From NCBI GenBank assembly GCA_905182745.1, contig CAJJCR010000010.1, positions 1 through 64,000 on the forward strand: a stretch of DNA of 64,000 nt, given 5' to 3'. A model generated the notes under the pieces. It saw only the letters and a list, made by a program, of their open reading frames with translations. It was not told the origin of the DNA and did no database searches. Positions 29,736-41,302 of this stretch are shown in pieces. The stretch comes from Bacteroidetes bacterium MED-G20. GTDB lineage: Bacteria > Bacteroidota > Bacteroidia > Flavobacteriales_D > Parvicellaceae. The translations under genes were made by a program, and so were the position numbers. Numbering within the stretch: position 1 is the first letter of the stretch; the number at the start of each line of letters is the position of its first letter.

Positions 29736-31612
29736 GAGTTTTAATTTGGTTTCTATTAATACTATTTTATTCTTTGACATCTTTTTCACAAGATAGTTAT
29801 TGGCAACAAAATATAAAATACGATATGAATATTGATTTTGACCAAGAAAGTCATCAATTTGATATTCACCAAGAAATTACTTACACCAATAATTCACCAG
29901 ATGAATTGTTCAAAGTATATATGCATTTATTTTACAATGCTTTTCAGCCGGGGTCTATGATGGATGTAAGATCAAGGTCAATTGCTGATCCTGACTCCAG
30001 AGTTGTGGACAGAATTTACAACCTCGATAAAAACGAAATTGGATTTCAAAAAATTATTAGTGTAAAAAATGGGTCCAATAATTTGAACTTTTTTCAAGAG
30101 GGAACCATTTTAGAGATTTTTTTAAATAAGTCCATTAAGCCTGGTAAGAAGTTAAATTTATCTATTGATTGTAAAAGTCAAATCCCAATTCAAATACGAA
30201 GAACGGGAAGGTATAATAAAGAAGATGTAGCTTATTCTATGACCCAGTGGTATCCCAAAATGTGTGAATACGATTTGGAAGGTTGGCATACCAATCCTTA
30301 TATAGGGAGAGAATTTTACGGAGTTTGGGGAGATTTCAATGTAGTAATTAATATTGATAGTTCATTTGTTTTAGGTGGAACTGGAATTCTTCAAAACCCA
30401 AATGAGATAGGACATGGATATGAGACCGAAAAGAAAGACAGAAAAGAGGAATTCAAATAAATTAAAATGGCATTTTAAAGCAGAAAATGTCCACGATTTT
30501 GCTTGGGCTGCAGATCCATTTTTTATTCATGAACAAACTTCTTTAGAAAATGGAACGATACTTCATTTTTTGCATAAAAACGACTCTTTAAATGACAATT
30601 GGAAACGATTACAATCATATGCTGTAAAATGTTTTGAATATATGAACGAAAATTATGGTGAATATCCTTACAAACAGTATTCAATTATTCAAGGTGGTGA
30701 TGGAGGAATGGAATATCCAATGTGTACCTTAATTACTGCTGAGGGTTCGTTCAAGGGATTGGTTAGTGTTACTGTGCACGAATCTATACATAGCTGGTTT
30801 CAAGGAATTCTTGGGACTAACGAGTCTAAATATGAATGGATGGATGAAGGATTTTGCACCTATGCACAATACGAAGTCTTAAACTATTTGTACAAAAAAA
30901 ATGTTTTAAATCCTCTATATCGACAGTATAAGAGCTATTCCAATGTGGCAAAATCTAGTTACAAAGAACCTTTATCAACCCATGCTGATTTTTACAACTT
31001 AAATTATGTTTACGGAGTAAATGCTTACAATAAAGGTTCTGTTTTTCTTCATCAATTGGGATATATAATTGGATCTGAGGTTTTAAAAACTGGCATGAAA
31101 AAATATTTTGAGACATGGAAGTTTAAACACCCTAAACCAACAGATTTTAAGAGGATAATGGAGTTAGAGAGTGGATTAGAACTAGATTGGTATTTTGAGC
31201 AGTTTACACAAACTACCAACACAATTGATTATGCGATTGCAGGAGTTAAGTCTTTAGGTGAAAAAACTCAAATTTTATTCCAGAAAAAAGGGAAGAATTC
31301 CAATGCCTTTAGATATTTGTCTTGTCACCAATGATTCCAATGCTGTTTGGTATAATATTCCTCTTAGAATTATGCGTGGGTCCAAGAAAAATGATATGAT
31401 AGGAGATACTTTTAAGACAATATCAGATTGGCCTTGGGTATATGAATACTATGAATTTGAAGTAGATTTTTCAATTAGAAGAAATTAAAAAAATTCAAAT
31501 AGATCCCTCTACTAGACTCGCAGATATTAATTTAGAAAACAATACTTGGCCTTTAAAAACTACTAATGAGGAATTAATAGTTCCTGAAATTATTTTTAAG
31601 AGTAAATTATAA
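29732..31612 (+). pseudogene. M1-family (gluzincin) metallopeptidase, frame-broken
   Basis: The start is the ATG at 29732, giving MRVLIWFLLILFYSLTSFSQ, a signal peptide; the track ORF begins ten codons too early. The N-terminal beta domain (VYMHLFYNAFQPGS) is followed by GGDGGMEYPMCTLI, the exopeptidase-like loop. The zinc motif VHESIHSW and downstream Glu in WMDEGF follow, then FEQFTQTTNTIDYAI. Shifts occur near 30452, 31300 and 31475. After the last, the frame continues past the track to IIFKSKL and a stop at 31610. The total of 1881 bases (~626 aa) fits the family. The protein is likely periplasmic or surface-exposed. Confidence 0.83.
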
Positions 31613-32247
31613 ATATTTTTTAAAGGCTATTGAAATTAGTTGCTGGTTTGCTAATCTTAAACCCCAATATTCCTGACTTAGTGCGGCAGTTCCCCCATTG
31701 CTATTTATAATTGTTGCTTGGTAATATTGATGAAAGCCAATATTAAAATTGGCAATTATGTTTAAAAAAACATCTTTTTTAATTAAATGTTCAAAAAACA
31801 TAAAATACTCTAATCCTGTTCCAAAATAGTCGGAGGACCAAAATGCTTGTGTTCCGGATACAACTTGTCCTCTATAAATATTACACCTAAAATAAGGACC
31901 TATTCCGTGACCAATTTTTGTGTTTCTTTTATCCATTATCCACTTGCTTTTATTAACACTAATTAAAAAATTATTTAAACTTAACATTGGATTTTTATAG
32001 GATGGAGAAAACTTAGAATGGACTCTGTAAAAGTTGTTTTCCGAAATTGTCATTTGATAATCGATGAGAACCCCAAATTTTTCTTCATATTTTGAGTCAA
32101 ATAGCGTTGAAATTGAACTTATTGGATTGCTCCATCCAATGGAAATTGCATGTGATAAGTCATTATTTTCATCTTTATTATTTATTTGAGCAAAAACTTG
32201 AGAATAATCCTAATAGTATAAATAATACATAATAGAAACTTATACAT
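31607..32247 (-). pseudogene. Exported protein of unknown function, frame-broken leader
   Basis: Downstream of an ATG at 32247 (MYKFLLCIIYTI, a hydrophobic leader), one shift near 32205 leads into SQVFAQINNKDENNDLSHA. The VFAQ end suggests signal peptidase cleavage. The rest (including the track ORF 31607-32053) alternates polar and aromatic residues (HGIGPYFRCNIYRG, GTGLEYFMFFEHL, NIGFHQYYQATI) and looks like an outer-membrane beta-barrel of about 213 aa. I do not recognise the family. Its start overlaps the stop of the Rieske-like gene (TAATG), so the two form an operon. It converges on the M1 peptidase. Confidence 0.55.
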
Positions 32248-32686
32248 TAATTAAAATATGAATTTGGTTGGATGTAACATTCAAAACTAGTTTGGTAATT
32301 TTTCAGGGAATAGCTAGCAGGACCTTGAATTACTAGTCCGTCAAAGAGTTGATATCTGACTACTGTCACATGCACATTCAACGAAAGAGTTAGTAGAATC
32401 TACTGTTGCTTTTCCACATGGATTTTCGGAGTTGATAGGTACAGTGCCTGTCGTATGCACTAAATTGATCATAAGATTGTCTGTAGATGATTATTCCTCT
32501 TACTTCCCCCTGTTATATATGCCCAGCCACCAATTGAATTTAATGAAGAATAACTAGGCAAAGAAATATTTATGTATTGGTCTACATATACGTATGGAAC
32601 TATATTTTGATTTTTGTACAACTATTTATAGAAATTATACAAAAACATATCAAGAGATTTTTAAATTTGATAATTATTTTATTCAT
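32247..32686 (-). pseudogene. Rieske-fold-like lipoprotein, four frame breaks
   Basis: No track ORF covers this. From an ATG at 32686 the reading is MNKIIIKFKNLLICFCIISINSC, a lipoprotein leader with lipobox SINSC. Across a missing A in an A5 run (~32618) it continues NQNIVPYVYVDQYINISLP, GGWAYITGG, GIIIYRQSYDQFSAYDRHC, FVECACDSSQYQLFDGLVIQGPASYSLKNYQT. The last part matches the CxC..S.F....G...GPA..PL..Y layout of Rieske [2Fe-2S] domains, but the cluster His residues are not visible. Joined length is ~146 aa. The family assignment is by pattern only. Confidence 0.5.
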
Positions 32687-32692
32687 GAATAA
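32679..32692. repeat. 14-bp perfect palindrome at overlapping divergent ATG codons
   Basis: TTATTCATGAATAA equals its own reverse complement. The central CATG supplies an ATG on each strand: 32686 on minus (Rieske-like lipoprotein) and 32685 on plus (a broken small ORF). A shared start leaves no upstream room for ribosome binding for either gene without entering the other. Confidence 0.6.
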
Positions 32693-33040
32693 TTTAGTTT
32701 TAAAATCTACTGTAGTTTTTCTAATAGTTATCATTAGTAAATAAGTATTCACTCTCAAAACAAGGGTGAGTTGGTAGGTTCAAATAAACATTCTATTAAT
32801 CAAAATTACAAAATACCTGGAAATAACAACGAAGTTGTTGAAGGTCTTTCTTACAGTGATTTAAAAAGACAGCAAAATTACAACATTAAAGTACCAAGAA
32901 AATTCTAGAAAAGATTTGTTAAAAAGCCATTATTAAAACAAACAAAACCCACTAGAAAAAGAATGAAGCAAACTTTGAAAAAATCTCAAAGTTTGTTAGC
33001 AGGTAAAGCCCGTGGCATCAACTTGGCAAGTTTGGGTTAA
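32685..33040 (+). pseudogene. Possible small exported protein, broken
   Basis: From the ATG at 32685 the reading is MNNLVLKSTVVFLIVIIS, then a stop. Shifting frame gives QNKGELVGSNKHSINQNYKIPG, EVVEGLSYSDLKRQQNYNIKVPRKF and a TAG, then a Lys-rich stretch (KKPLLKQTKPTRKRMKQTLKKSQ) ending GINLASLG at about 33038. It has the look of a leader plus a small polar secreted protein, but at least one shift and an internal stop are needed. I do not recognise it, and it may be a relic. The remaining bases to 33190 hold no gene I can see. Confidence 0.35.
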
Positions 33041-33190
33041 TAGGAATAAAACTTTATCTCAACGTAAGGAAAACAAAAATGAGGATTAAACTTTTTGAAT
33101 TTAAATTGTCTAAATGTTAAAAATTCGTTAATTATTGTTTAATTTGTGAAACGATTATTCGTTACGTTCAAGTTTTAAAGATAACAGACT

Positions 33191-36100
33191 ATGCTTAGAA
33201 AAATATTTTTATTATCCGTATCTCTTTTTAGTTTATGCTTTGTTAGTTATGCTCAGCCTCAAGGAGGAAGTGTAAAAGGTAAGGTTTTTGATGAATTGAA
33301 AGATGGTTTTCCATTTGTTAATGTCGCACTTTTTCAAAATGGAAATATAAGGGGAGGTGCAACTACTGATTTCGATGGTGTTTTTAAGATTAGTAATATT
33401 TCTGCTGGATCCTATACTCTTGAAATTAAATTTGTAGGATATCAAACTTACAGACTTGAAGGTTTGATTGTTAAGGGTGGAAAATTATTGCCATTATCCC
33501 CAATATATTTAAAAGAAGCAACAGAGCTTTTAAAGGAAGTGGAAATTGTTAGTTATAAAGTTCCTTTAATTGATAAAGACGGAGGTGCTTCTGGTGGAAC
33601 TGTTACAAGAGAGGATTTAGCTAGAATGCCAGGAAGGTCTGCTGGTTCTATTGCAAGTACTGTTGGTGGTGTACAATCGGATGCTAATGGTAACATTACA
33701 TCTGTAAGAGGTTCTAGAGATGATGCAACTTTTTATTATATTGATGGAATTAAAGTTAGAGGTTCTACTAATTTACCTAAATCTGCTATTGAAGAAGTAA
33801 GTGTAATGACAGGTGGGGTTCCTGCAAATTTTGGAGATGCAACAGGTGGTATAATATCTATTACTACAAGAGGAGCTTCAAGAACTTATTTTGGAGGAAT
33901 TGAAGTAGTAAGTTCTGGTTTGCTTTAAATGAAAATGTTTATGGATTAGACAATAATGGATTCAATCTTTTAGAAGGTACTTTTTCAGGTCCATTACTTA
34001 TGAAAAAAGACAGTACTGGAAAGAAAACAGATCCTATTCTTAGGATTCTTTGTTTCTGGAAACTTTAACCATGTCTTAGACCCAAGACCTCTTGCTGGTG
34101 ATCAATATAGACTTAAGCCAGCATACAAAGATTCGCTAATAGATCCTTCTAAAATGGGGCCATTAAGACCAACTGGTTTGGGCTTTGGTGCCTATTACAA
34201 TACAGATTTTTTGACCGATGATGCTTTCGAAAAAGTTAAGTATCGTCAAAATGTAGATAGAACTACTGCTTCTCTCGCCGGTAAAATAGATGTTAATGCT
34301 GGTCCAAATATGAATATCTCATTTGGAGCTTCTGGTTCTTATTCAGATCGTAATGGAGCTTCTTGGGAAAGTTCGCTTATGAATTACTGATAATTTAGCC
34401 AATTATAGAGATTTTGACTGGAGAGCTTATGGAAAATTTACCCAACGTTTTCAAAATGTAGCTGAAGATGCTAACTCTCAAACTGGGGTTAAAAATGCTT
34501 ACTATACTATAATGGTGGATTATTCAAGAAACTATGGTTGGGTAGAAGACAATGTCCATGGAGATAATTATTTTAATTATGGTCATATTGGAAATTTGAT
34601 ATTGCTAAAACACCTTCTTATGAGTTTTCAGACTTTGATGGAAATGGAGTTTTAGATCTTGTTCAAACTGGTGTTAATGACGATTCCATTGTTTTCACCC
34701 CCTCTAGCTACTAATGCAGATATGGCTGCAATAACAACTCAGTACTTTTCTCTTTACGACGATGTTGCTGGAAATTACGAAAATATAACTCAACTATTAG
34801 ACGGAGGTGCTCTTTTGAATGGAAGAAGACCAACCAATGTTTATGGACTTTGGCAAAATATTGGATATGGATATAATGGATCCAACCAATCAGATAATTC
34901 TCAGTTTAGGATAACTGCTGTTGGTTCTGCAGATATTGGAGACCATGCTCTTTCTTTGGGTTTTGAATACGAGCAAAGAACAGATAGATATTTTGGAGTA
35001 GCACCTATAGGGCTCTGGGGTTGATGAGGCAGCTTGCTAACTCTCATACGGATTATGGTAGAGGAATTGACGAAAGCCAACCTATATATAACAACTTTGG
35101 TTCGTTTACTCAAATAAGCTTTGAAACTTTAAATACAGCACCAGGAGCTTATTCTGGTTCAGATCCTCAATCATTTTTTGATTACAATTTAAGAAATAGC
35201 CTAGGTTTAGATCCAAATGGCACTGACTTTATCAATATTGATGCAATGGATCCTTCTGAGTTTAGTTTAGATATGTTCAGTGCAGATGAATTATTAAACT
35301 CTGGAAATAACTACGTAACCTACTACGGCTACGATCATAAGGTGATAAAATTTCTGGAAGGCCTAGTTTTGATGATTTCTTTAACAAAAAAGATCAATAT
35401 GGTAATTACACTAGACCAATTGGTGCATTTGAACCAATTTACATTGCGGGTTATATTATGGACAAGTTCGCTTTTGATGATTTAATATTTAATGTTGGAG
35501 TCAGAGTAGATAGATTTGATGCAAATCAACAAATTTTAAAAGACGATTTTTCTTTATACCCTACAAGAACTGTTGGAGAGGTTAGTGATATTAATGGACA
35601 GTCCGTAACCCATCCTACAAATATTCCTTCAACTGCTACAGTTTATATAAATGATATTGAAGACCCAACAACTTTAATGGGTTATAGAGAAGGGAATCAA
35701 TGGTATACTTCTAATGGTGTAGCTGTAAACGATTTAGAGTCTATTACGCCAAGTGGTTATGTTGTTCCTCAGCCATACTTATCCCAAGGAGTTTCTACGG
35801 ACGACGATGTTAGTTCTAATGCATTTGAAGATTACAAACCTCAAATTAACATTATGCCTAGAATTGCATTTTCTTTTCCTATTTCAGATGAAGCTCTGTT
35901 TTTTGCTCATTACGATGTTTTAACAAAAAGACCAACTACAGGTAATAGATTAAATCCAATAGATTATTTTTATTTACAAACTGGAAATATTGGAACTGTA
36001 AATAATCCTAGTCTTCTTCCTGAAAAAACAATCGATTATGAAATTGGATTTCAGCAAGTTCTTAATATTAGGTCTTCCTTAAAAATATCGGGTTTTTACA

Positions 36101-36909
36101 GAGAGCAAAGAAACCAAGTGGCTTTAGTTAACAAAATTGGTGCTTATCCTCAAACTTACTCTACGTGGGGAAATATAGATTTTGGAACTATTAAAGGTTT
36201 AACAGTTGCTTATGATTTAAGAAGAACTGGTAATATGTCAATGAGAGCATCTTATACATTACAGTTTGCTGATGGAACAGGGTCTAATCCATACGCTGCA
36301 CAAAATTTGATTGCTTCTGATCAACCAAACTTAAGAACAATTTACCCATATACGTATGACCAAAGACACCAAATTATTACAGCTATTGATTATAGATATG
36401 GTTCTGGTTCTAGTTACGATGGTCCTAGAATTGCAGGAAAAGAAATTTTTAAAAATACTGGACTAAACTTAGTAGCAAATTTTGCTTCTGGAATGCCATA
36501 CTCCAGACAACAAAGAATAACAGGTGCTGCTTTAATTTCTAATCCTGTTCCTATTTTAGAGGGAGAACCCTTAGGATCTAGAAAGCCTTGGAATTTTAGA
36601 GGAGATCTTCAAATTGATAGAAATATTAGTTTAGAGTTTGGCAATGGAGAATCTAAAAAGAAAACAGCTAATCTTAATGTATACCTGTTAATGACCAATG
36701 TGTTTAATACTTTAAATATTACCAATGTTTACCGAGCTACTGGAAATGCTGGAGATGATGGCTATTTAAATGCTGCAAGATTCCAAACATCTATTAGTAC
36801 TCAAAATAACGAAGAAGTTTTTAGATATTATTACGCTATGAAGGCCAATAATCCATATAATTTTGGAATACCTAGACAAATAAGGTTGGGTGTAAAATTA
36901 GATTTTTAA
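33191..36909 (+). pseudogene. TonB-dependent outer-membrane receptor, frame-broken
   Basis: Joined frames give a receptor of about 1,240 residues. In order: a signal peptide (FVSYAQ); a carboxypeptidase-regulatory-like domain (GSVKGKVFDELKDGFPFVNVALF to PLSPIYLKE); the plug (GGVQSDANGNITSVRGSRDD, YYIDGIKVRG, VMTGGVPANFGDATGGIISI); and a long barrel ending IRLGVKLDF with terminal Phe. It lacks the extended SusC architecture. Frames change near 33925, 34050, 34385, 34600, 34690, 35022, 35345 and 35455. The last 483 residues are intact. It begins a co-directional unit with A1, the PorV-like gene and A2. The substrate is unknown. Confidence 0.85.
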
Positions 36910-36929
36910 TAAAATATTATAAAAAGTAT

Positions 36930-39900
36930 ATGAGACAATATTTAATATTATTATTTATTAGCACATTATTAATTGCTAATCCTACTTATGCATGGAACGA
37001 TCCTGCTAATTCTGGAAAAAAATCCAACAAAAATAATTCTTTGGTATCAAGAGCTGCTAATTGTACCCCTGCTACCGGAAAGAAATTTCTTGAATTTAAC
37101 AATGTATCTGCCTTAATAGAAACGGGTGGTTCTATGTGGCAAGACAGGTCTAGAAGTGATGCAGCATACGAAGTCCCTAAAGGTTCTGGAGAGACTGTTA
37201 TATATGCTGGTGCTTTATGGATGGGTGGAACAGATCCTAATAATCAATTAAGAATTGCAGCATTAACTTTTAGAAATGGAAACGATTTTTGGGCAGGGCC
37301 TCTTTCAGTAGATGGAGGTGGTTCTTTTGATATAACTCAAGGAACTTTAGACTGGGGATTTGCAGATATTTCACCAGAAGTTTGTATGGAGTACGACAAC
37401 TTTTACATTACTGAAAGACAAAATATAGAGCTTTTTAATGCTTGGTACGAATGTTCTTCTGACCCAAATTGTGACGCTGGTCTTGAATATCCTGATTACC
37501 AAGTACCATCTAGCATTTTAGAATGGCCTGGTAATTTTAATAACGACTTAGACTTAAACCAATCTTATGATTTTAATTTAGCTCCTTTTTATGATAGAAA
37601 TAGTGATGGTATTTATAATCCTGTAGATGGTGATTATCCATGGTATGATTTATCTGGACAGATAGATTGTAGAACTAGTAGAAGAGTAACCTTGTACGGA
37701 GATTTTAATATGTGGTGGGTTTTTAACGACAAAGGAAATATTCATACAGAAACTGGTGCGGATCCTATAGGAATGGAAATTAAAGGCTCAAGCATTTGCT
37801 TTTGCTACCAACGATGAAGTTAACTCTATGACTTTTTATAATTACGAACTTATAAATAGAAGTTACTATACCTTAAACAATACTTATTTTGCTATTTGGG
37901 TAGATTCTGATATTGGTTGTTCTGAAGATGATTACGTTGGTTGTGATGTTCAAAGAGGTTTGAGCTACCAATACAATGCTGATGCAAATGATGATGGATG
38001 TCAATATGCTATTCCAGGTTATACTCCTGCTATTGGAGTTGACTTTTTTGAAGGTCCTTATCAAGATAATGACGGAGTTGATAATCCGTTGACATCTGAT
38101 GTTTCCTCTGCTAAAAATCTTGGTGGCATTCCTTATCAAGGACTAGGTATAGGTTATGGAGATGGTGTCATTGACAATGAAAGATTTGGTATGAAAAGGT
38201 TTGTTTATTTTGATAGAACACTTAATTCTACAATTTATGGGGATCCAAACACAGGGGTTGATTTTTATAATTATATGCTTGGTTTTTGGAAAGATAATAC
38301 ACCATTTGTTTATGGAGGAACTGGAAATGCTTCTGATGCAAATGCAACTTCATTAGTTACCAATTACTGTTTCCCTGGAGATAGTGATCCATTAAATTGG
38401 GGTACAGTTTCTGCCGGTGGCGGATCTACTGTTCCTTTTGATTACTGGTCTGAACAATATCCTACAGGTACTGGTAGCACACCAAATCCGCAGGGAGATA
38501 GAAGGTTCGTCCAGGCAGCAGGCCCATTTGTTTTAGAGCCAGGTGCTTTAAATAATATTACAACAGGAGTAGTTTATGCAAGAGCACAATCTCCTGATCC
38601 TTTTCAATCAGTTGAGTTAGTTCGTAAGGCAGATGACAAGGCCCAGGCTTTGTTTGATAATTGTTTTAGGATTTTGAATGGTCCAGATTCTCCGGAGATG
38701 TCTATTCAGGAGTTGGATAAGGAGTTGATACTGTATTTGAATAAGACAGATAAAGTAGAGTCTTATGAGGAAGTGGATCCAAATATTCTTATTTATGTTA
38801 CAGATGTAGAAGAAGCAAAATACCGTTTTCAAGGTTATCAGGTATACCAAGTTAAAGACGGATCAGTAGATCCATCTCTTTTAGGGGATCCAAATCAGGC
38901 TAGGTTGATTGCCCAGTGTGATGTTAAGGATGGAGTTGGTCAGTTGGTTAATTTTAATTTTGATGAAGATTTATTAGCGGCAGTACCGACTTCTATGGTA
39001 AATGGATCTGACGATGGCATACTGCATTCTTTTCAGGTATTGAATGATGCCTTTGCCCAGGGAGATGTTAGGTTAATCAATCATAAGAAATATTATTTCA
39101 TGGTTCTTTCCTATGGTTATAATAATTACCAGCCTTATGATCCTTCTAATAGTGCTTTAGGTGGTCAGCAGTTGCCCTATAAGGCAGGAAGAAAGACGGT
39201 TAGTGGAGGATCGATTACTTCTTATGTTGGTATTCCTCATATACCTAGTTCTGAGGCTGGCGGAACGATACAGTTGGCAGCATATGGAAGTGGTCCACAG
39301 ATTACAAGGGTAGAGGGTAGAGGCAATGGCTATAATTTGGTAGAGTTAACGCCTGAGAGTGAAGCTGATATAGTATCTAATATTTATCCAAAACGAGTTA
39401 CTTATAAGAACGGGAAAGGTCCTGTTGCGGTTAAGATAATAGATCCTTTGAATGTACAAAAAGGAGATTATCAGCTTTGGGTAAATCCTCAGGACACAGT
39501 AGATTTAGATGAATCGTACTGGATGTTGGTAAGGAATTATGAAGATCAGAGCGATACTATTATATCTATTCAGAGTATAACTGTGGGTAATGAGCAGTTA
39601 ATACCTCAGTGGGGTTTATCGGTAAATATTGAGTATTACAATCCTTACGATGCATCGATAGGTAAGAATTTTCCAGAGTTGTTATTTTCTAGTGTAGAGT
39701 TTGCAGATTCTTCGAAGCAGTGGATTGCCGGTGTCCCAGATCAGGATGGATCTTCGCCAAGAAACTGGATACGTTCGGGAACATCTGAGGAGAGTCAAGA
39801 TTATGCTGCCTATTCTAGCAAGTGTGATGATCCTTATATATACAATGATTTTATAGGAGTTGACGATGCAGAAGTGTATGAGAAGGTGATTGAAGGCGTG

Positions 39901-41284
39901 TGGGCACCATATAGGTTGGTTGCAGCCGGTGATTGTAACCACCAGCCAGTAACTGCAGGTGGTGACTGGGCAGATAATGCATATGAGACACCACAAGTTG
40001 CACCAGATGACAATGCTCAAATGACATTGGCTACAACAAGGGATCAATCAGATTTAAAGTATTTACCGTCTATAGATGTAGTAATTACAGCAGATAAGAG
40101 TAAGTGGACTAGGTGTCCTGTGTTGGAGACACAGGATAATCCTTCTCTGTCTTGGGATCAGTCTGGACAAGTAAATCAGTCTATGGGTAATAAGTATGGT
40201 AATGGTACGTCTGTAGCAAGGGTGTATAAGCAATATCCAAAGTGGAAGCCTTCGGTAGATAAGGAAGGTAATCCATCGACAAGTCCTGGAAGTGTTAGTA
40301 ATCCTACGGTATCGAATGATCCAAATGATCCAAATTATATTTGTGGATATGGTATGGGCTGGTTTCCTGGGTATGCAATAGATGTAACCACTGGTGAGAG
40401 GTTGAATATAGCTTTTGGAGAAGACAGTTGGTTGGGTAACCATGGCGGGAATGATATGATGTTTAATCCATCTGCTTCGGAGCAATTAGGATTTGGAGGG
40501 TTTGGGAGATTATGTTGGAGGAGGAAAGCATTTTATATATGTTTTCAGGAACTCAGCAAAGTACAGTGCAACGGATGATCCTGGTAGTATGGTTGGATAT
40601 GACCATGGTGCTTTTTTCATGGAGAAGTTTCAGAAGTCAAGTTTCAGGCCAGATATGTTAAAGATATGGAAGTCATGTGCTTGGGTAGGATATCCTATAC
40701 TGAATGGAGATTATAATACGCAGTATTTGGAGGTAGCACCAACAGATCCGAGTTCGTTTATAGCGACAGATGTGCGGGTAAAATTAAGAGTGGCGAGTCA
40801 GTACCAGTATATGAATACTAAGGATGGTAATGGAGATGGGATAAGAGATAATGGTACGTCTAATCCTTCCAATACTAGTGGTTCAGAAAACAGTTGGAAT
40901 CCACTGTATGAGTTTAGTACGGATGATATTGCGGTGACAACCAATAGTGATTCAGCAGCGTTAGAGGCATGTGAAATATTAAATGTGGTGCCTAATCCAT
41001 ATTATGCATATTCCAATTATGAGTTTGACAAGTTGGATAATGTAGTAAAGATTGTGAACTTACCAGACGTTTGTACGGTGAAGATATACACAGTAAGCGG
41101 AACGTTGGTAAGATCTTATAGTAAGGATAGTCCGGTGACGTCTATAGATTGGGATTTAAAGAATTTTGCAGGTATACCAATAGCAAGTGGAGTTTATTTG
41201 ATACATATCAATATTCCGGGAGTATGTGAAAAGGTATTGAAATGGTTTGGGGTGATAAGACCTCCAGATTTGGATCAATTTTAA
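36930..41284 (+). pseudogene. Large secreted T9SS-type protein A1 (~1450 aa), two one-base breaks
   Basis: Three track ORFs join into one protein after removal of one G near 37790 and one G near 40503. Comparison with A2 shows both extra bases directly. The corrected 4353 bases encode 1450 aa. It starts with a signal peptide (NPTYAW). A unique N-terminal third follows (IETGGSMWQDRSR, GALWMGGTDPNNQ, NAWYECSSDPNCDA, and DxDG-type segments such as DRNSDGIYNPVDGDYPW that may bind calcium). Then comes the block shared with A2. The end is a FlgD-like/T9SS tail (VVPNPYYAYSNYEFDKL to EKVLKWFGVIRPPDL). The function is unknown. It is probably exported and placed at the cell surface. Confidence 0.75.
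38623..41275 (+). repeat. Near-identical 2.65-kb block, copy 1 (in A1)
   Basis: From CGTAAGGCAGATGA to CCTCCAGATTTGGAT the sequence matches 44035-46686 with only scattered, mostly silent differences. The exception is a short diverged island around 38780-38890 (the VTDVEEAKYRF and DGSVDPSLLGD segments). Copy 1 has one additional G at 40502-40504. Confidence 0.92.
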
Positions 41285-41302
41285 TTAAATTATTAATAGA
41301 TT

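Noticed and set aside
39682-40485. Minus-strand ORFs of 121 and 140 aa within A1 (and their copies in A2 at 45094-45897)
   Set aside because: They are shadows of the plus-strand A1/A2 frame. They recur in both copies only because the block is repeated, and their composition (Ile/Cys/Arg/Trp-rich) is that of antisense reading.
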